Part shown: positions 33,189 to 42,732 of the stretch, piece by piece | How positions within the stretch are numbered: position 1 is the stretch's first letter | How the letters are laid out: each line of letters opens with the position of its first letter | DNA from: Acetobacteraceae bacterium | GTDB taxonomy: Bacteria > Pseudomonadota > Alphaproteobacteria > Acetobacterales > Acetobacteraceae | DNA length: 64,000 bases | Direction: 5' to 3' | NCBI GenBank assembly: GCA_024280945.1 | Contig: JAMXLO010000029.1 | Coordinates: forward strand, 1 to 64,000 | Position numbers and translations under genes: made by a program | The notes under the pieces: model-generated | What the model saw: the letters and a program-made list of their open reading frames with translations, nothing else | Told to the model about the DNA's origin: nothing | Databases searched by the model: none

Positions 33189-34541
33189 ATGGACATCAGA
33201 GGTTTCGTCGATTATTTTGAGACGCCAAATGTGATCGGCGGCTGGGCGTCTGATGGTCTCCGGACACCAGTGAAGCTACAGGCATTTCACAATTCAGTAT
33301 TAGTTGCTAGCGGTGAAACAAGCTTTTATCGGAACGACACGAAGGGTAGTCACGGTTTTCGCCTCTACTTGACGGATGTTGTCGTCGAAAGAGCTCTCGC
33401 ATTTCGAGAGATCACGGTATTCGCTGTTACAGCGGAAGGGAATTTGGTTGAGATCCCCTTGCACCCGCACGTCATAAGCAAGGCGTGCTTCTTGGTGGCA
33501 CGGATGCTTATTTTCGAGCTGAACCCGGAGGAGCTTACTAAGCTGGCCTTCGCAATGCCCAGTATGGATGGCGCCGGGAGTAAGGGCAGCTGCGCTAACT
33601 TGAGGATATCTTCATCCCAGCAAGATACAGGCATCCCCTCAGGCCTTTCTTTTATAGGCGTGACCCCGGGACACATTTCCGCGGATAACTCTGTCATAGT
33701 AGGCGAGAACGGGTATCTATTTATTTGGCAGGGCTCGAACGACCTAGCTGCTCAATATGCAGAAGATCGCCAAGGCTCAGCATTACGTAGGATCGTGGAG
33801 GGTTGGATTAAGAAGGTTGAAGATCGCCACATGGAGCTAAGAAGACGTAATATCAGATTTGTTCAAATGATAATACCCGAGAAGTCCTCTATTGTTGGGG
33901 AATTCTTCCCACGCCCCATTCCGCCAGAAACTCCGCTGCTATCCGTTCTGGATCAAGAACTCAGGGCCGGAACTCTAGGCGGGATCTATCTCAGATCGCT
34001 CAATCATATGCGAGCGGATCCCGAGAGAACCTCCATGTTTCGTCACATGGATTCACACCTGTCACCGTTCGGCGCGTGGTCAATCTTCCGTAAACTGTTA
34101 GCGATAGTCGGCGCTCCAACGGAGCGCAGCGTCATCTTCGACGTGTGCCAAGTTCAGGTCCCAGATTTGGGTAGTAAGTTTCCGGACTTGCCACTTTGCG
34201 AATACGTCTTTCACCCCCGGTCGAATGATTTTCAGGACTTTGAAGTATGCCTGAAACGGGTAGAGTACGAATCGCCCCCGGACGGAGGGCACGTTGGCAT
34301 CCGGTCGGTTTGGACGAATCCCTCTGCTCCGGTTGCCCTACGGGTTGTCGCATTCGCAAACTCCTTCTTTGAACGTGCGGCCTCGCCAGCTAATTTGTCG
34401 TGGTGGGCGGCAAGATGGTTTCGTGAGTTCCACTTTGTTTGGTCGCCATTCGTGAGCTATGACTACATTGACCGCATTGCACCAGACGTGGTTGTGTGCC
34501 AGACAATAGAGCGCTTTCTTCCAATGGTACCGCGAACCTAG
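33189..34541 (+). CDS. AlgX/AlgJ-like SGNH O-acetyltransferase
   Basis: A 450-aa protein (ATG 33189; a TTG six bases upstream is also possible). Residues 1-100 form a small beta domain (NVIGGWASDGLRTPVKL ... SHGFRLYLTD) found in glycan-modifying proteins. The SGNH-like domain follows: IVGENGYLFIWQGSN, MIIPEKSSIVGEF, then MDSHLSPFGAW with the Asp-x-His pair and VAFANSFFERA, which replaces the GDSF Ser motif of AlgX with ANSF but keeps Ser. AlgX and AlgJ acetylate alginate in the periplasm; here no signal peptide or membrane segment is visible, so its site of action is unclear. It probably acetylates the local polysaccharide. Confidence 0.7.
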   Translation: MDIRGFVDYFETPNVIGGWASDGLRTPVKLQAFHNSVLVASGETSFYRNDTKGSHGFRLYLTDVVVERALAFREITVFAVTAEGNLVEIPLHPHVISKACFLVARMLIFELNPEELTKLAFAMPSMDGAGSKGSCANLRISSSQQDTGIPSGLSFIGVTPGHISADNSVIVGENGYLFIWQGSNDLAAQYAEDRQGSALRRIVEGWIKKVEDRHMELRRRNIRFVQMIIPEKSSIVGEFFPRPIPPETPLLSVLDQELRAGTLGGIYLRSLNHMRADPERTSMFRHMDSHLSPFGAWSIFRKLLAIVGAPTERSVIFDVCQVQVPDLGSKFPDLPLCEYVFHPRSNDFQDFEVCLKRVEYESPPDGGHVGIRSVWTNPSAPVALRVVAFANSFFERAASPANLSWWAARWFREFHFVWSPFVSYDYIDRIAPDVVVCQTIERFLPMVPRT

Positions 34542-34567
34542 AGAACGTTGCCCTTATTACTGAACCT

Positions 34568-36157
34568 TCAGCGCATTCTCCTCATGTTCGAGCCGCCGAC
34601 ATACACCGGATCTTCGCGAGGGGGTCTTTGGGTAATCTCCCAGTTACTTTGGACTGTTTCTATCACGACCCGGTTTCGTAAAATCTGGAATACAGGTGTT
34701 CCGTGCGTCGCTGGGACTGAAAATACATTAAGCCCAGGTTTTCCGACCTTATCGTAGCTCCTGTTGCCCATCGAGATCCGTAAGGTGGCTCCTCCTGTCA
34801 GCATGGCGAGCATCTCCACCTCATTGTGTAGCGGTGTTCTGCCCAGAAGCTCCATCGTCTTTTGGCTCGGGTAATTGGCTGATCTGTCTATTATCTGACT
34901 GCGGTGTGAAAAATAGATCGCGTCTTGGTTGATCTGAGGTACATGTCCCGAATGAAACCACATGGAAAAAAATGCGGTTAGGTCGTAGAACAGGAACTGC
35001 GTTCGAGCAGTTGGCTCTATTTCGCTATTCTCCGATAAGTCGTTCCACGTTATAATATGTACGCTTGGAGCACCCTCCGCTATTGCGACTGACCAAGTTG
35101 CGCGTAGCATTGCTGAATTCCTTGTCTCCCAATAGATGGAATCCTTCGGACGGACGTCTTGTGCCTTTACTGGTAGAAGCCAGTTGGACGTCAGTCCCTT
35201 AAGCAATCGTCGTACAGAGGTGCCTGGCTCTCCAAGTACGCTATCGGGGTCCGTTATATCCCAGTAAGTCAGCCCGTGGCTCAATGGTGCAAATTCCTTC
35301 AGAAAGCGTTGGGGCGCAAGCACGTCGGGGACAAGTGCGATCTTCAGCCCCTTTTTGGCTGCTTCGTCGAGGATTTCGTTCCAATACGGGATCGGCTTCA
35401 ATTGTGGGGCGAATGGGGCAACGACTAGCTGTCCATCAGGTGTGCGCTCGGCAGCAGGACAATTTGAAATGTCCGATAACAAGCCCACCACCTCCGCTGG
35501 CGAGGCCTTGGAGCCAAGGCTCGCGAGATCAGGCTGCGCGACCACGCGAAAGCCCGGCGCAATGTGAGAGGCCACGTCGCACAACATCAGTGGCACACGC
35601 GCCAGGGGCGTGCCTCGGGCATCCCCAAGCCCAACAATAAATCCATCTATCCCGATCCGGCGAGCTCGCAAAATGTCAATGGCCAGGTTGCGCTGCTGCC
35701 AGAACGCAGATTCGTAAGGGGGCGGTGTAATCGGACGGTCTCGGAAGAAACCTCCGTTATGTTTATACTTTTGCGCATCACGACTGAATGTGTTGTCGAA
35801 ACTTTGTTCGTTTAAGGCCCAAAAATCTTCATGGAGTGGCTTATTGTCGAGCGAAAGCCGCCAGATTGGAAAATAGTGCGCATAGACAGTGCGTATTGGT
35901 GCTGACGGGACCCCGGCTCTCTCCATCTGAAAGGGAAATACGGAGTCTGGAGACTCATGCAGTACGAATTGGGAGGCATCAGCAGCCACGATATCCCACG
36001 GCACCCGACTATCATCAACAGATGCAGCGGAGGCACCTGCAACAGAATTCGCTAGCAGGCATAGAACCAGTAGTTCAGGACCCCACAATCGGGACAACCC
36101 TTGCCTTCGATGTCGGGGTGAGGGTTGGAACGTGGCTTGATTCCGGTTGGAGCCCAT
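34568..36157 (-). CDS. GH71-like glycoside hydrolase (alpha-1,3-glucanase-like), exported
   Basis: A 529-aa protein with a basic N-terminus and a hydrophobic segment (LLVLCLLANSVAGASAA, about residues 28-45) that should be a signal peptide with a long n-region. The mature part begins with TVYAHYFPIW, a hallmark of family GH71, and contains RIGIDGFIVGLGD (about 168-180) and IITWNDLSENSEIEPT (about 374-389), which matches the ITWNDxGES motif of mutanases. It may trim or cut an alpha-glucan during polymer export. It lies 20 bp after a glycosyltransferase gene on the same strand, and its 3' end is convergent with the acetyltransferase gene. Base composition is lower in GC than the outer cluster. 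Confidence 0.75.
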   Translation of the reverse strand: MGSNRNQATFQPSPRHRRQGLSRLWGPELLVLCLLANSVAGASAASVDDSRVPWDIVAADASQFVLHESPDSVFPFQMERAGVPSAPIRTVYAHYFPIWRLSLDNKPLHEDFWALNEQSFDNTFSRDAQKYKHNGGFFRDRPITPPPYESAFWQQRNLAIDILRARRIGIDGFIVGLGDARGTPLARVPLMLCDVASHIAPGFRVVAQPDLASLGSKASPAEVVGLLSDISNCPAAERTPDGQLVVAPFAPQLKPIPYWNEILDEAAKKGLKIALVPDVLAPQRFLKEFAPLSHGLTYWDITDPDSVLGEPGTSVRRLLKGLTSNWLLPVKAQDVRPKDSIYWETRNSAMLRATWSVAIAEGAPSVHIITWNDLSENSEIEPTARTQFLFYDLTAFFSMWFHSGHVPQINQDAIYFSHRSQIIDRSANYPSQKTMELLGRTPLHNEVEMLAMLTGGATLRISMGNRSYDKVGKPGLNVFSVPATHGTPVFQILRNRVVIETVQSNWEITQRPPREDPVYVGGSNMRRMR

Positions 36158-36177
36158 TGGTACGACTTCTTGAACGC

Positions 36178-37029
36178 CTAGAGTGTTCCAGTGAATTGAT
36201 CTGGCACCAGTATGCAGGTTGAGGTGCTGTGAAAGGGCCCTCGATAGCGCTTATTGGCAGCATCATAGGTTATGCCGTCGAGAAACTGCTTATCGAGCCC
36301 ATCGTTGAACAGGACATCCCATCCCCGGACAAGAGGTTGGTTCAGGGTCGCCTTGTTGGTATCCATATAACTGTTGCGGGTCTGTCCATAATACTTTTCA
36401 AGATCGCTGTTCCCCTTGACCTGCGGTAGCATCCACTCGCCCCAGGAAACAAGCATATCAATATCGGCTCGCTTTAAGTGAAAGAGAAATAATTCTCCCA
36501 GACACGGGTAGACGGATGCGAAGTGCATCCCGAGCCCCCAGTCCAGGGCGATTGCTGTGACACACGTCTTATTTAAAGCAGTCTCCGCTCGAACGAAGCG
36601 TCTCTGCGTGACCAGTATCGGTTTTTCAAGGTCAATAGGGCGTTCATCGGGAGCCTGATAGACATTCAGGCCGCGCGCGGTTACGTATGGACGCGTCAAC
36701 TTCTCAACATAGTCTCTGAGGCTTGGGTACTTTCTAGGATCAGGTACGAGGAACTCGTCCACATCTACCCGGATCACGTAGTCGTATGACGTCAACAAGA
36801 ATGACACCGCGGCGCTCATCGTCCGTGCGCGAGCCGCATCATCGTAGGCATGTGTGACGTGCCATACCCCGCCAAGAGGAAGTGGACGAAACTCGCTCAA
36901 GCCGCTGTCCGAGGTCACCACAAAGAGATTCTCCGGCCCGAACTGCGCGCCATAATAACGTTGCCATAGGCCGAAGTAAAACCTGCTGCTGGTGGTATCT
37001 GTTACGACAGCAACTCTTCTTGCGCTCAT
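36178..37029 (-). CDS. Glycosyltransferase family 2-like (Glyco_tranf_2_4 type)
   Basis: A 283-aa protein starting at ATG 37027-37029, preceded by AGGAG; a GTG nine bases upstream (37036-37038) would leave no room for that site. SFLLTSYDYVIRVDVDEFLVPDP carries the D-x-D motif of GT-A enzymes, YQAPDERPIDLEKPIL follows, and TALNKTCVTAI with ELFLFHLKRAD gives the later His-Lys segment typical of this family. No membrane segment is seen. It is probably co-transcribed with the GH71-like gene 20 bp downstream. It is likely to add a sugar to the local glycan. Confidence 0.75.
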   Translation of the reverse strand: MSARRVAVVTDTTSSRFYFGLWQRYYGAQFGPENLFVVTSDSGLSEFRPLPLGGVWHVTHAYDDAARARTMSAAVSFLLTSYDYVIRVDVDEFLVPDPRKYPSLRDYVEKLTRPYVTARGLNVYQAPDERPIDLEKPILVTQRRFVRAETALNKTCVTAIALDWGLGMHFASVYPCLGELFLFHLKRADIDMLVSWGEWMLPQVKGNSDLEKYYGQTRNSYMDTNKATLNQPLVRGWDVLFNDGLDKQFLDGITYDAANKRYRGPFHSTSTCILVPDQFTGTL

Positions 37030-37182
37030 CAGTCTCACTCCTGTTTTCGACCGCTCAGATTGTGGCCAGGATGCGGACGCATGAAATGGCTTGCTCAGAC
37101 ACCATGCGAAGTTTGCGATCCGAAGCTGCCCTCCCGGATCAACGCTATTACTCCAGCCCCGGCAATGCTAGGAACTGCACGT

Positions 37183-40100
37183 TCAGTGTCGTAGAACAGG
37201 TGACTTCCAACGATCACTATTCGATCCAGAAAAGTGGGCAAGAAGGTCGGCAGCCGTCGCGTCCAACGGCACGACCACCCCTCCGCCCATCGCCCTCACA
37301 CGCTCCGCCTGCGACCCAATGTCATAGACCACCACACGAAGCCCTGCCTGCCAGATCTCGGTCAGAACATAGCACCATGTCTCGGGCCAGATCGACGGCA
37401 ACCACGCGATGTCGGCCTGCTGCGCCTCGATCAGCGCGACCGCCTCCGTCTGATCATATCGCCCGGTGATCCGCACCACGCCGGTCTCCAGCAGCCGCCG
37501 GTCGTCGCAGGTGTGGCCGACGACCATGAACTCCACAGGCAGCTTCTCCGTCGCTGCCAACCGCGCGCATTGCAGCAGGTTGTTGTAGCCCTTTTCGTAA
37601 CTGATCGCGCCGACCACGCAGACCCGCATGGGGCGCGACCGTCCCGCCTCCTCACTGACCGGCCGCAGCGTGAACCGGCGCTGCTCCTCCCAGTGCGCCA
37701 CCACGACCTCGCGGCCAAAATGCCGCTCGATTCGCTGTGCCGCGTCGCTGGATGGCGCAATGACGGAACGCGCCCGCTCGATCAGCCGATGCGTGCGCGC
37801 CACCAACGCGTCAGGCGACGCCGGTTCGAAGGCCGCGCCGTGATCGGCGATGCAGTCGCGGCAGGCGGCGATCCCGGGCTCGCCGCAATAGCGATGGTCG
37901 CCGCTCACCAGTGTGATGCGTGGGCAGAACCAGCTGTAGTCGTGGATGATCAGATGCAGCGGCGCGGCCAGACCGAACAGCAGGTCGATGACGCTGTCGC
38001 CGTGCCCGATCAGGCTGTGCACCTCGATCTCGCGCACCCGGCACGCCTGCAGATATGACAACAGGCAGTCCCGCTCATCCGGCATGCGGAACACGAGGTT
38101 CGGATATTCATCCCCGAACCCGACTTCGACACGCGCGACGTAGGCCGCGGCTTCGCCTCCGGCGGTGACCGGGTGTTCGGGGAACAGGAGAAGCGCACGC
38201 CTGCCGCTGTCAGCAATCACGTCGAGGCGTTCAGCGATGTGCCGGCGAACCCCGCCGTCGCGATCATGGGTCACCATAAGGACGGCATCGCGGCCGAGGG
38301 CACTGGATTGCAGCCGCGCGAGGTCGATCCGCCGGCGGCTCTCGGCCAAGGGGTCCTGTCGGTGCCATCGTGCGATCATGTCGCTGTAGCCGGCATGCAA
38401 CTGGTTCAATATCGCCAGGTTCCTGCGCATGAGGTCGTCGCGCGCAGCGTTGAAGGACCCGCCGCCCTGATGCGCGACGAAGACGCCTGGCACGGCCACA
38501 TGGCGCCACCCCAGGTGGCGGGCACGCATGCAGAAATCATTCTCCTCGCCATAGCCCTGGGCAAACAGGTCCTCGCGCAGAACTCCCGTCTCCTGCAGAC
38601 ATTCGGCACGGATGTAGAGGCAGAACGCGTGGCCCGTCGGCACCTCGACGATACTGCCCTGGTTCGCTGCGGCGGCCTGGCTGGCCAGCTCGGCGGCGGA
38701 TGCGGCGTCCGGGCAGGGATTGGGCCCATCGCGCCGCGGGTAGCTGAGGATCGTCGCGTCGTTCGAAAGCGGAGTCGCCGTGCCGATGTCGGGCGCGCTG
38801 TGGATGGCTGCACGAAGTCCGGAAAGCCAGCCCGGCGTGACGATGGTATCGGAATTCAGCAGCATGGCATCGTGCCCTGCCGCCAACCTGAGGCCGATAT
38901 TCGCTGCAATTGGAAATCCGCGATTGACCGCCTCAACGTGCAGCACGATTTCACCCTGGCCCGCGAGTGCCGACAGTGCCGCGACAAGGTCGCGGTCGGG
39001 AGAACCGTCCGCGACGACGATGACGCGTTCGCCGGGGGCACGGTGTGCAAAGACGCTGGCCAGGCAGGCCAGTGTCGCGTCTTTCCCGCGATAGGCTGGG
39101 ATTACTATGTCGATGCGTGCTGACCGCGTCGGCCTTCGCTTCGCACTTGCTTTCAGGCGTGGAGGAGCAGCCGCGGCCACCGGCACCGAGAACTCCACGG
39201 GCAATACTGGCGCAGGACGTTTGGCCGCTTCGCGGTACAGGGGGAAGCGCTGCGCAACCGTCAGCATGGCGGTTCGTGCTGTCTGCTCAAAACTCCGTGG
39301 CCGTATCGGACTGCCATAGAGCGTTCGCCCATGCGGGCCGGAAATCCGCAAAAGGTCGCCCAGCGCCGCGATCTTGCCGGCCTGAATCGCGAATCTGTGG
39401 AGAAGCGCGAACTGGTCACCGCCGACGGCACGGGTTTCCGTCGGCCCGGCGCGGACCGACAGCCGCCTGCGGGGGTCACCAATAGACGTGACGGTTATGG
39501 TCGGAACGACCTCGCGCTCGGCGGGAAACCGACACCATCCTTGCAGCGCACCAGAGGTGGAGGCGGTCTCCACAAAACCTTCCACCTGGGCTATGCGCGT
39601 GATGTCGATCGGGCTCCCGATCAGTCGGCGGCCGCGCAGGAGAACCTCGAGGCGTGTTGCCTTTGGCCAGTGCTTCGGCAAGCGAAACTGGCGAACACTT
39701 CCGGACCGCGGCAGTTCCGAACATGGCACGTTGGTTCCATCCAACAGAAGCTCGAGGTCACGCAGGGCTCTCTGTCTGATGGCGATCGTGACGCGGCCAG
39801 TATTGTCCAGTCCGCACCAGCCATCGACGTCTGCCCGCCGGCTTACCGTGGTGGCGAGCTTGATATCGGCGAGGCTGCAGGGCGCAGCAATCCGGCTCAA
39901 CATAGTCTGCAGGTCGCCAGCGGCTCGTTCCGTGTTGCCAGAGCGCAAGCGGACCAGAATGAGTGCCATCCACAAATCGCGCCAAGTCGAATGCCGCGTC
40001 AGCCTCTCGAGCGATTCCACAGCGCGCGGGTCGCCAAGCACCAGACGAACCACGGCCATCGCGAGGCTGATCGTGCCATCTGTAGGGGACAGACGGTGCG

Positions 40101-40266
40101 CATATTCCAGCATACGGAGCGTGGCATTCAAATCTCGACAGGAAACCAATGCAGTCGCCTTCTTCATCGCGTATGCTGTGGCATCATCGCGAAGGACTGG
40201 ATGCGTCGCGAGAGCATGTAGCAAGAGACCTAGGCGGTCAGTCGACTTGTCGGCAAAGCCGTTCAC
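37183..40266 (-). CDS. Large bifunctional glycosyltransferase: helical N-terminus + GT2 + GT4
   Basis: A 1027-aa protein. Residues 1-130 are helical and TPR-like (LNATLRMLEYAHRLSPTDG). About 230-325 resemble the small beta domain also seen in the neighbouring acetyltransferase (VEGFVETASTSGALQGWCRF). The GT2 domain is at about 385-640: IDIVIPAYRGKDATL, VVADGSPDRD, MLLNSDTIVTPGW (DXD-like) and FAQGYGEENDFCMRARHLGW. The GT4-like domain is at about 670-1015: VCVVGAISYEKGYNNLL and AWLPSIWPETWCYVLTEIWQAGL. Start is GTG 40264-40266. GC content is high again, unlike the genes just downstream of it. It probably adds two successive sugars. Confidence 0.87.
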   Translation of the reverse strand: MNGFADKSTDRLGLLLHALATHPVLRDDATAYAMKKATALVSCRDLNATLRMLEYAHRLSPTDGTISLAMAVVRLVLGDPRAVESLERLTRHSTWRDLWMALILVRLRSGNTERAAGDLQTMLSRIAAPCSLADIKLATTVSRRADVDGWCGLDNTGRVTIAIRQRALRDLELLLDGTNVPCSELPRSGSVRQFRLPKHWPKATRLEVLLRGRRLIGSPIDITRIAQVEGFVETASTSGALQGWCRFPAEREVVPTITVTSIGDPRRRLSVRAGPTETRAVGGDQFALLHRFAIQAGKIAALGDLLRISGPHGRTLYGSPIRPRSFEQTARTAMLTVAQRFPLYREAAKRPAPVLPVEFSVPVAAAAPPRLKASAKRRPTRSARIDIVIPAYRGKDATLACLASVFAHRAPGERVIVVADGSPDRDLVAALSALAGQGEIVLHVEAVNRGFPIAANIGLRLAAGHDAMLLNSDTIVTPGWLSGLRAAIHSAPDIGTATPLSNDATILSYPRRDGPNPCPDAASAAELASQAAAANQGSIVEVPTGHAFCLYIRAECLQETGVLREDLFAQGYGEENDFCMRARHLGWRHVAVPGVFVAHQGGGSFNAARDDLMRRNLAILNQLHAGYSDMIARWHRQDPLAESRRRIDLARLQSSALGRDAVLMVTHDRDGGVRRHIAERLDVIADSGRRALLLFPEHPVTAGGEAAAYVARVEVGFGDEYPNLVFRMPDERDCLLSYLQACRVREIEVHSLIGHGDSVIDLLFGLAAPLHLIIHDYSWFCPRITLVSGDHRYCGEPGIAACRDCIADHGAAFEPASPDALVARTHRLIERARSVIAPSSDAAQRIERHFGREVVVAHWEEQRRFTLRPVSEEAGRSRPMRVCVVGAISYEKGYNNLLQCARLAATEKLPVEFMVVGHTCDDRRLLETGVVRITGRYDQTEAVALIEAQQADIAWLPSIWPETWCYVLTEIWQAGLRVVVYDIGSQAERVRAMGGGVVVPLDATAADLLAHFSGSNSDRWKSPVLRH

Positions 40267-40919
40267 CGGTCAAACGCATCCGGCGCCATCGGGCGCATCA
40301 TAGCCATGGCCGGCGTCCCAATCTGAAGTTGGTCATTTTTCGACGTAGGCCACATCGCTGAAAGGTCAGTTTAGTTCCGTTCGAGAACCAATTGGAAGTG
40401 CGGAATCGAGCCAATTACGCGGCCAATATGTGCCGGGCAACTCGAATGTGTCACGTCCTATTGCAGCCGTCATCGTGGCTGCGCTGGCTGCCTTATCAAA
40501 TCCCAGAATCGGCAGACAGTCGATACCGGCGAGACCTTCGTGGTTTGGTCCGGCGAAGCGTGCCACGGTGGCGAGCACATTGGCCGGCGGCTAGGCATGG
40601 TCCATCGACAGGACGATTAGGGGGATCAGGCCCACAAACCAAGTTTCCACGAGCAGTCGGACAGACCGGCCTTGAAGGGCGAGACAGATCGATGCACGGG
40701 AAGGCGAAGGTGGCCAGGATCGCAGCCATCGTCGCCGCGCTGAGCTTTCTGCACCACCGCGGCGCGTCGGGCCGGTCCTGTTCACAGGCGATCAGCGTGT
40801 CTTGGGCCCGCCCGGCTGCGTCCGGCCGTGCTTGGGATCAATCTGGGCAAGAACAGTAGCAGGTGGCGGGGCGTAGCGACGGCGCAATGGTGCTGCTGGA
40901 GATGACAGGGAAGGTTTGG
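40267..40919. other. About 650 bp without a supported gene
   Basis: Frames on both strands are short and interrupted. On the minus strand a stretch at 40366-40785 reads weakly protein-like in two frames (PRNWLDSALP; VETWFVGLIPLIVLS), as in a decayed gene, but I cannot assign a family. The region leads into the GntP remnant. Confidence 0.4.
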
Positions 40920-40970
40920 TGGCGTTCGTCAGCAAGCTGGTTCAGCTTACTCGAAGCCTTCCACCCATAG

Positions 40971-41890
40971 CGGCGGTTGATACCAGCAACGGTCGGCCTC
41001 GGTGCATTCACATTCACCATGTCAGTGATGCCTGGAACCCCCTCAATCAACAACGCCATTCCAATGCCGTATTTCAGAACCACCACCTTCGCGGCCCCAG
41101 GACTAAGTCTCATTGCGTCGGCCATCATCGTCGTCTTCGGCATGTGGTGGCTCAGCCGTGCGGAGGCAGTCGCGCGCAAAGCTGGGGAAGGTTACGCCGG
41201 GGAGGCGGCAACCGCTCCGGTCGTTAGCGACATGGTTCGCGAGCGGGCGGCGCCGGCGGGCAATTTCGATCCGGCCGAGTTGCCGCATGGCAAGCCGGCA
41301 GAGAGCGGGCCTCCCTTCGCCCTGGCTGTGCTGCCACTCGTCGTCGTTATCGTCACAAATTTCCTGATGTCGCTGGTCGTATTCCCGCGACTCGATTTCT
41401 CTTTTCTCGCAAAGTACCAGTGGGGCGGCACCACGATCGGCGCCGTGTCCGGGGTCTGGCTGATGATCGCCAGCCTTGTCGGCATCGGCGCGGTGGTTGC
41501 TTCCTTGCCGGCATTTGCAGCTGTTCGTGATGCGGTATTCTCGATTCAGGGAGGACCGCTCATCTCATTGGCGGCCGCTATGAATGTGCTGGCGGGGCTG
41601 ACGGGTACCGCCTCTGGAGGGATGGCAATAGTACGCAATGCATTCGGCGACCAATTCACGCGTCTTGCCACCGAGTATCACATCAGTTCGAACTAATGCA
41701 TCGCATAACAACGATGAGCGCCGGTACTCTGGATGCACTCCCCCATAACGGCACCGTATTGCTGTTACTACAAATCAGCGGTCTCCCCCATGGTGAGAGC
41801 TATCCGCATATGGTGATGACCGGGATAGTCAGTTGCATCATTGCACTCGTTGCTGTGCTGCTACTAGGCTCGGTTTTTGGATCGTTTTGA
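40971..41890 (+). pseudogene. GntP-family permease remnant (5'-truncated, frameshifted)
   Basis: RRLIPATVGLGAFTFTMSVMPGTPSINNAIPMP is unmistakably the middle of a GntP-type gluconate/citrate-proton symporter. It continues through NVLAGLTGTASGGM to TEYHISSN and a stop near 41695. The missing C-terminus (ELMHRITTMSAGTLDALPHNG ... GSVFGSF) is present one frame over from about 41690 to the stop at 41890, so a single-base indel at about 41685-41690 broke the gene. At the 5' end an in-frame TAG at 40968-40970 precedes the homology, and the N-terminal 150 or so residues of the family are absent. The gene cannot make a working transporter. Confidence 0.85.
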
Positions 41891-42312
41891 CGGCCAGTCA
41901 TTGGTGTTTGATCGCGTGTCTTTGATGCCGTGTTCGGGCATGCGTCAACCTTGTGTTGGACCCCCAGCGTAGCCGACGCGGCCCGCATAGGTCTGGACCA
42001 ACCCGAGCGCGTTCTTTTCAGCCGCCACGTTCGGCAACACACGAGCGTAGGCCGCAGAGAGCCGGCTCAAGGTCCCACGTGTTGGCGTTGTGCAGCCGCC
42101 GCTGCGGCTTTACGTTCTGCCGCTGAATCACCACCGCGGGTGGCTCGTTACGCCCAAAGTTCCCTCGCGCAACACGATCCCTGCGGGGTAGCTCGCGCGC
42201 TTCACGAAGGCTTCAGGCTCCTTGATAAGCCGGCGTCCGCCGGGCCGGCATCAGCGGGTCAAGGCGCAGTGCCATGCGGGGCATCATGTCGCCGTGCCAC
42301 TGCAGGGGCCGC
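41891..42312. other. About 420 bp without a supported gene
   Basis: An open plus frame (41930-42340) is Arg/Ala/Ser-rich with no family features, as is usual for non-coding GC-rich DNA. A minus-strand stretch at about 41950-42050 reads AYARVLPNVAAEKNALGLVQTYAGR in one frame before a stop, which could be a fragment of an unidentified gene. No repeat or terminator was recognised. Confidence 0.4.
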
Positions 42313-42567
42313 CTATCGGTGCCGATTCTCGGGGAAGTAGGGCAGCGGATGGCGCGGCATCGGCGGGCAGGGCCTAGGTTCATCCGGCGTGCCGCAGTTC
42401 TCGGGATCTAAGGGTCGTGTGACCCAGTTACCAGCGGTAGCTCGACCGCCTTGGTAGGCAACCGCCGGTGGCTGGGCGCCGGGGGAAGGCTGGGCATATC
42501 CCTGCGCGTAAGCCGAGTAGCAGGCAAGCAGAAAAATTGGTGACAAGAGCAGACTCAGGCGGGGCAT
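42313..42567 (-). CDS. Small secreted proline-rich protein
   Basis: An 84-aa protein with a signal peptide (MPRLSLLLSPIFLLACYSAYAQ, cleavage probably after AYA). The mature part is Pro/Gln-rich (YAQPSPGAQPPAVAYQGG) and ends in a Cys/Pro-rich segment (NCGTPDEPRPCPPMP). A perfect AGGAGG lies five bases before the ATG at 42565-42567, which makes it very likely a real gene in an otherwise decayed area. Function unknown; a periplasmic or surface location is expected. An internal Cys at residue 16 follows LLA, so a lipoprotein reading (LLAC) is also possible. Confidence 0.7.
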   Translation of the reverse strand: MPRLSLLLSPIFLLACYSAYAQGYAQPSPGAQPPAVAYQGGRATAGNWVTRPLDPENCGTPDEPRPCPPMPRHPLPYFPENRHR

Positions 42568-42732
42568 TGGGACCTCCTGAAACTCTTCGGTTCATTACGC
42601 TAGCTCTGCACCGCAGGCACCGCAACCTTTGGCAAGCCACCATGGCGATCACACTCTGCGCCAAATCCTTGCCCAGATGCGTATCGTGGCTCGGATAGCC
42701 TGCCGCAAATGCTAACCAAGACCAAAACCAAC

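Noticed and set aside
41930-42340. 136-codon plus-strand frame
   Set aside because: Low-complexity Ala/Arg composition, no ribosome binding site, and it overlaps the end of the well-supported small secreted protein gene on the other strand.
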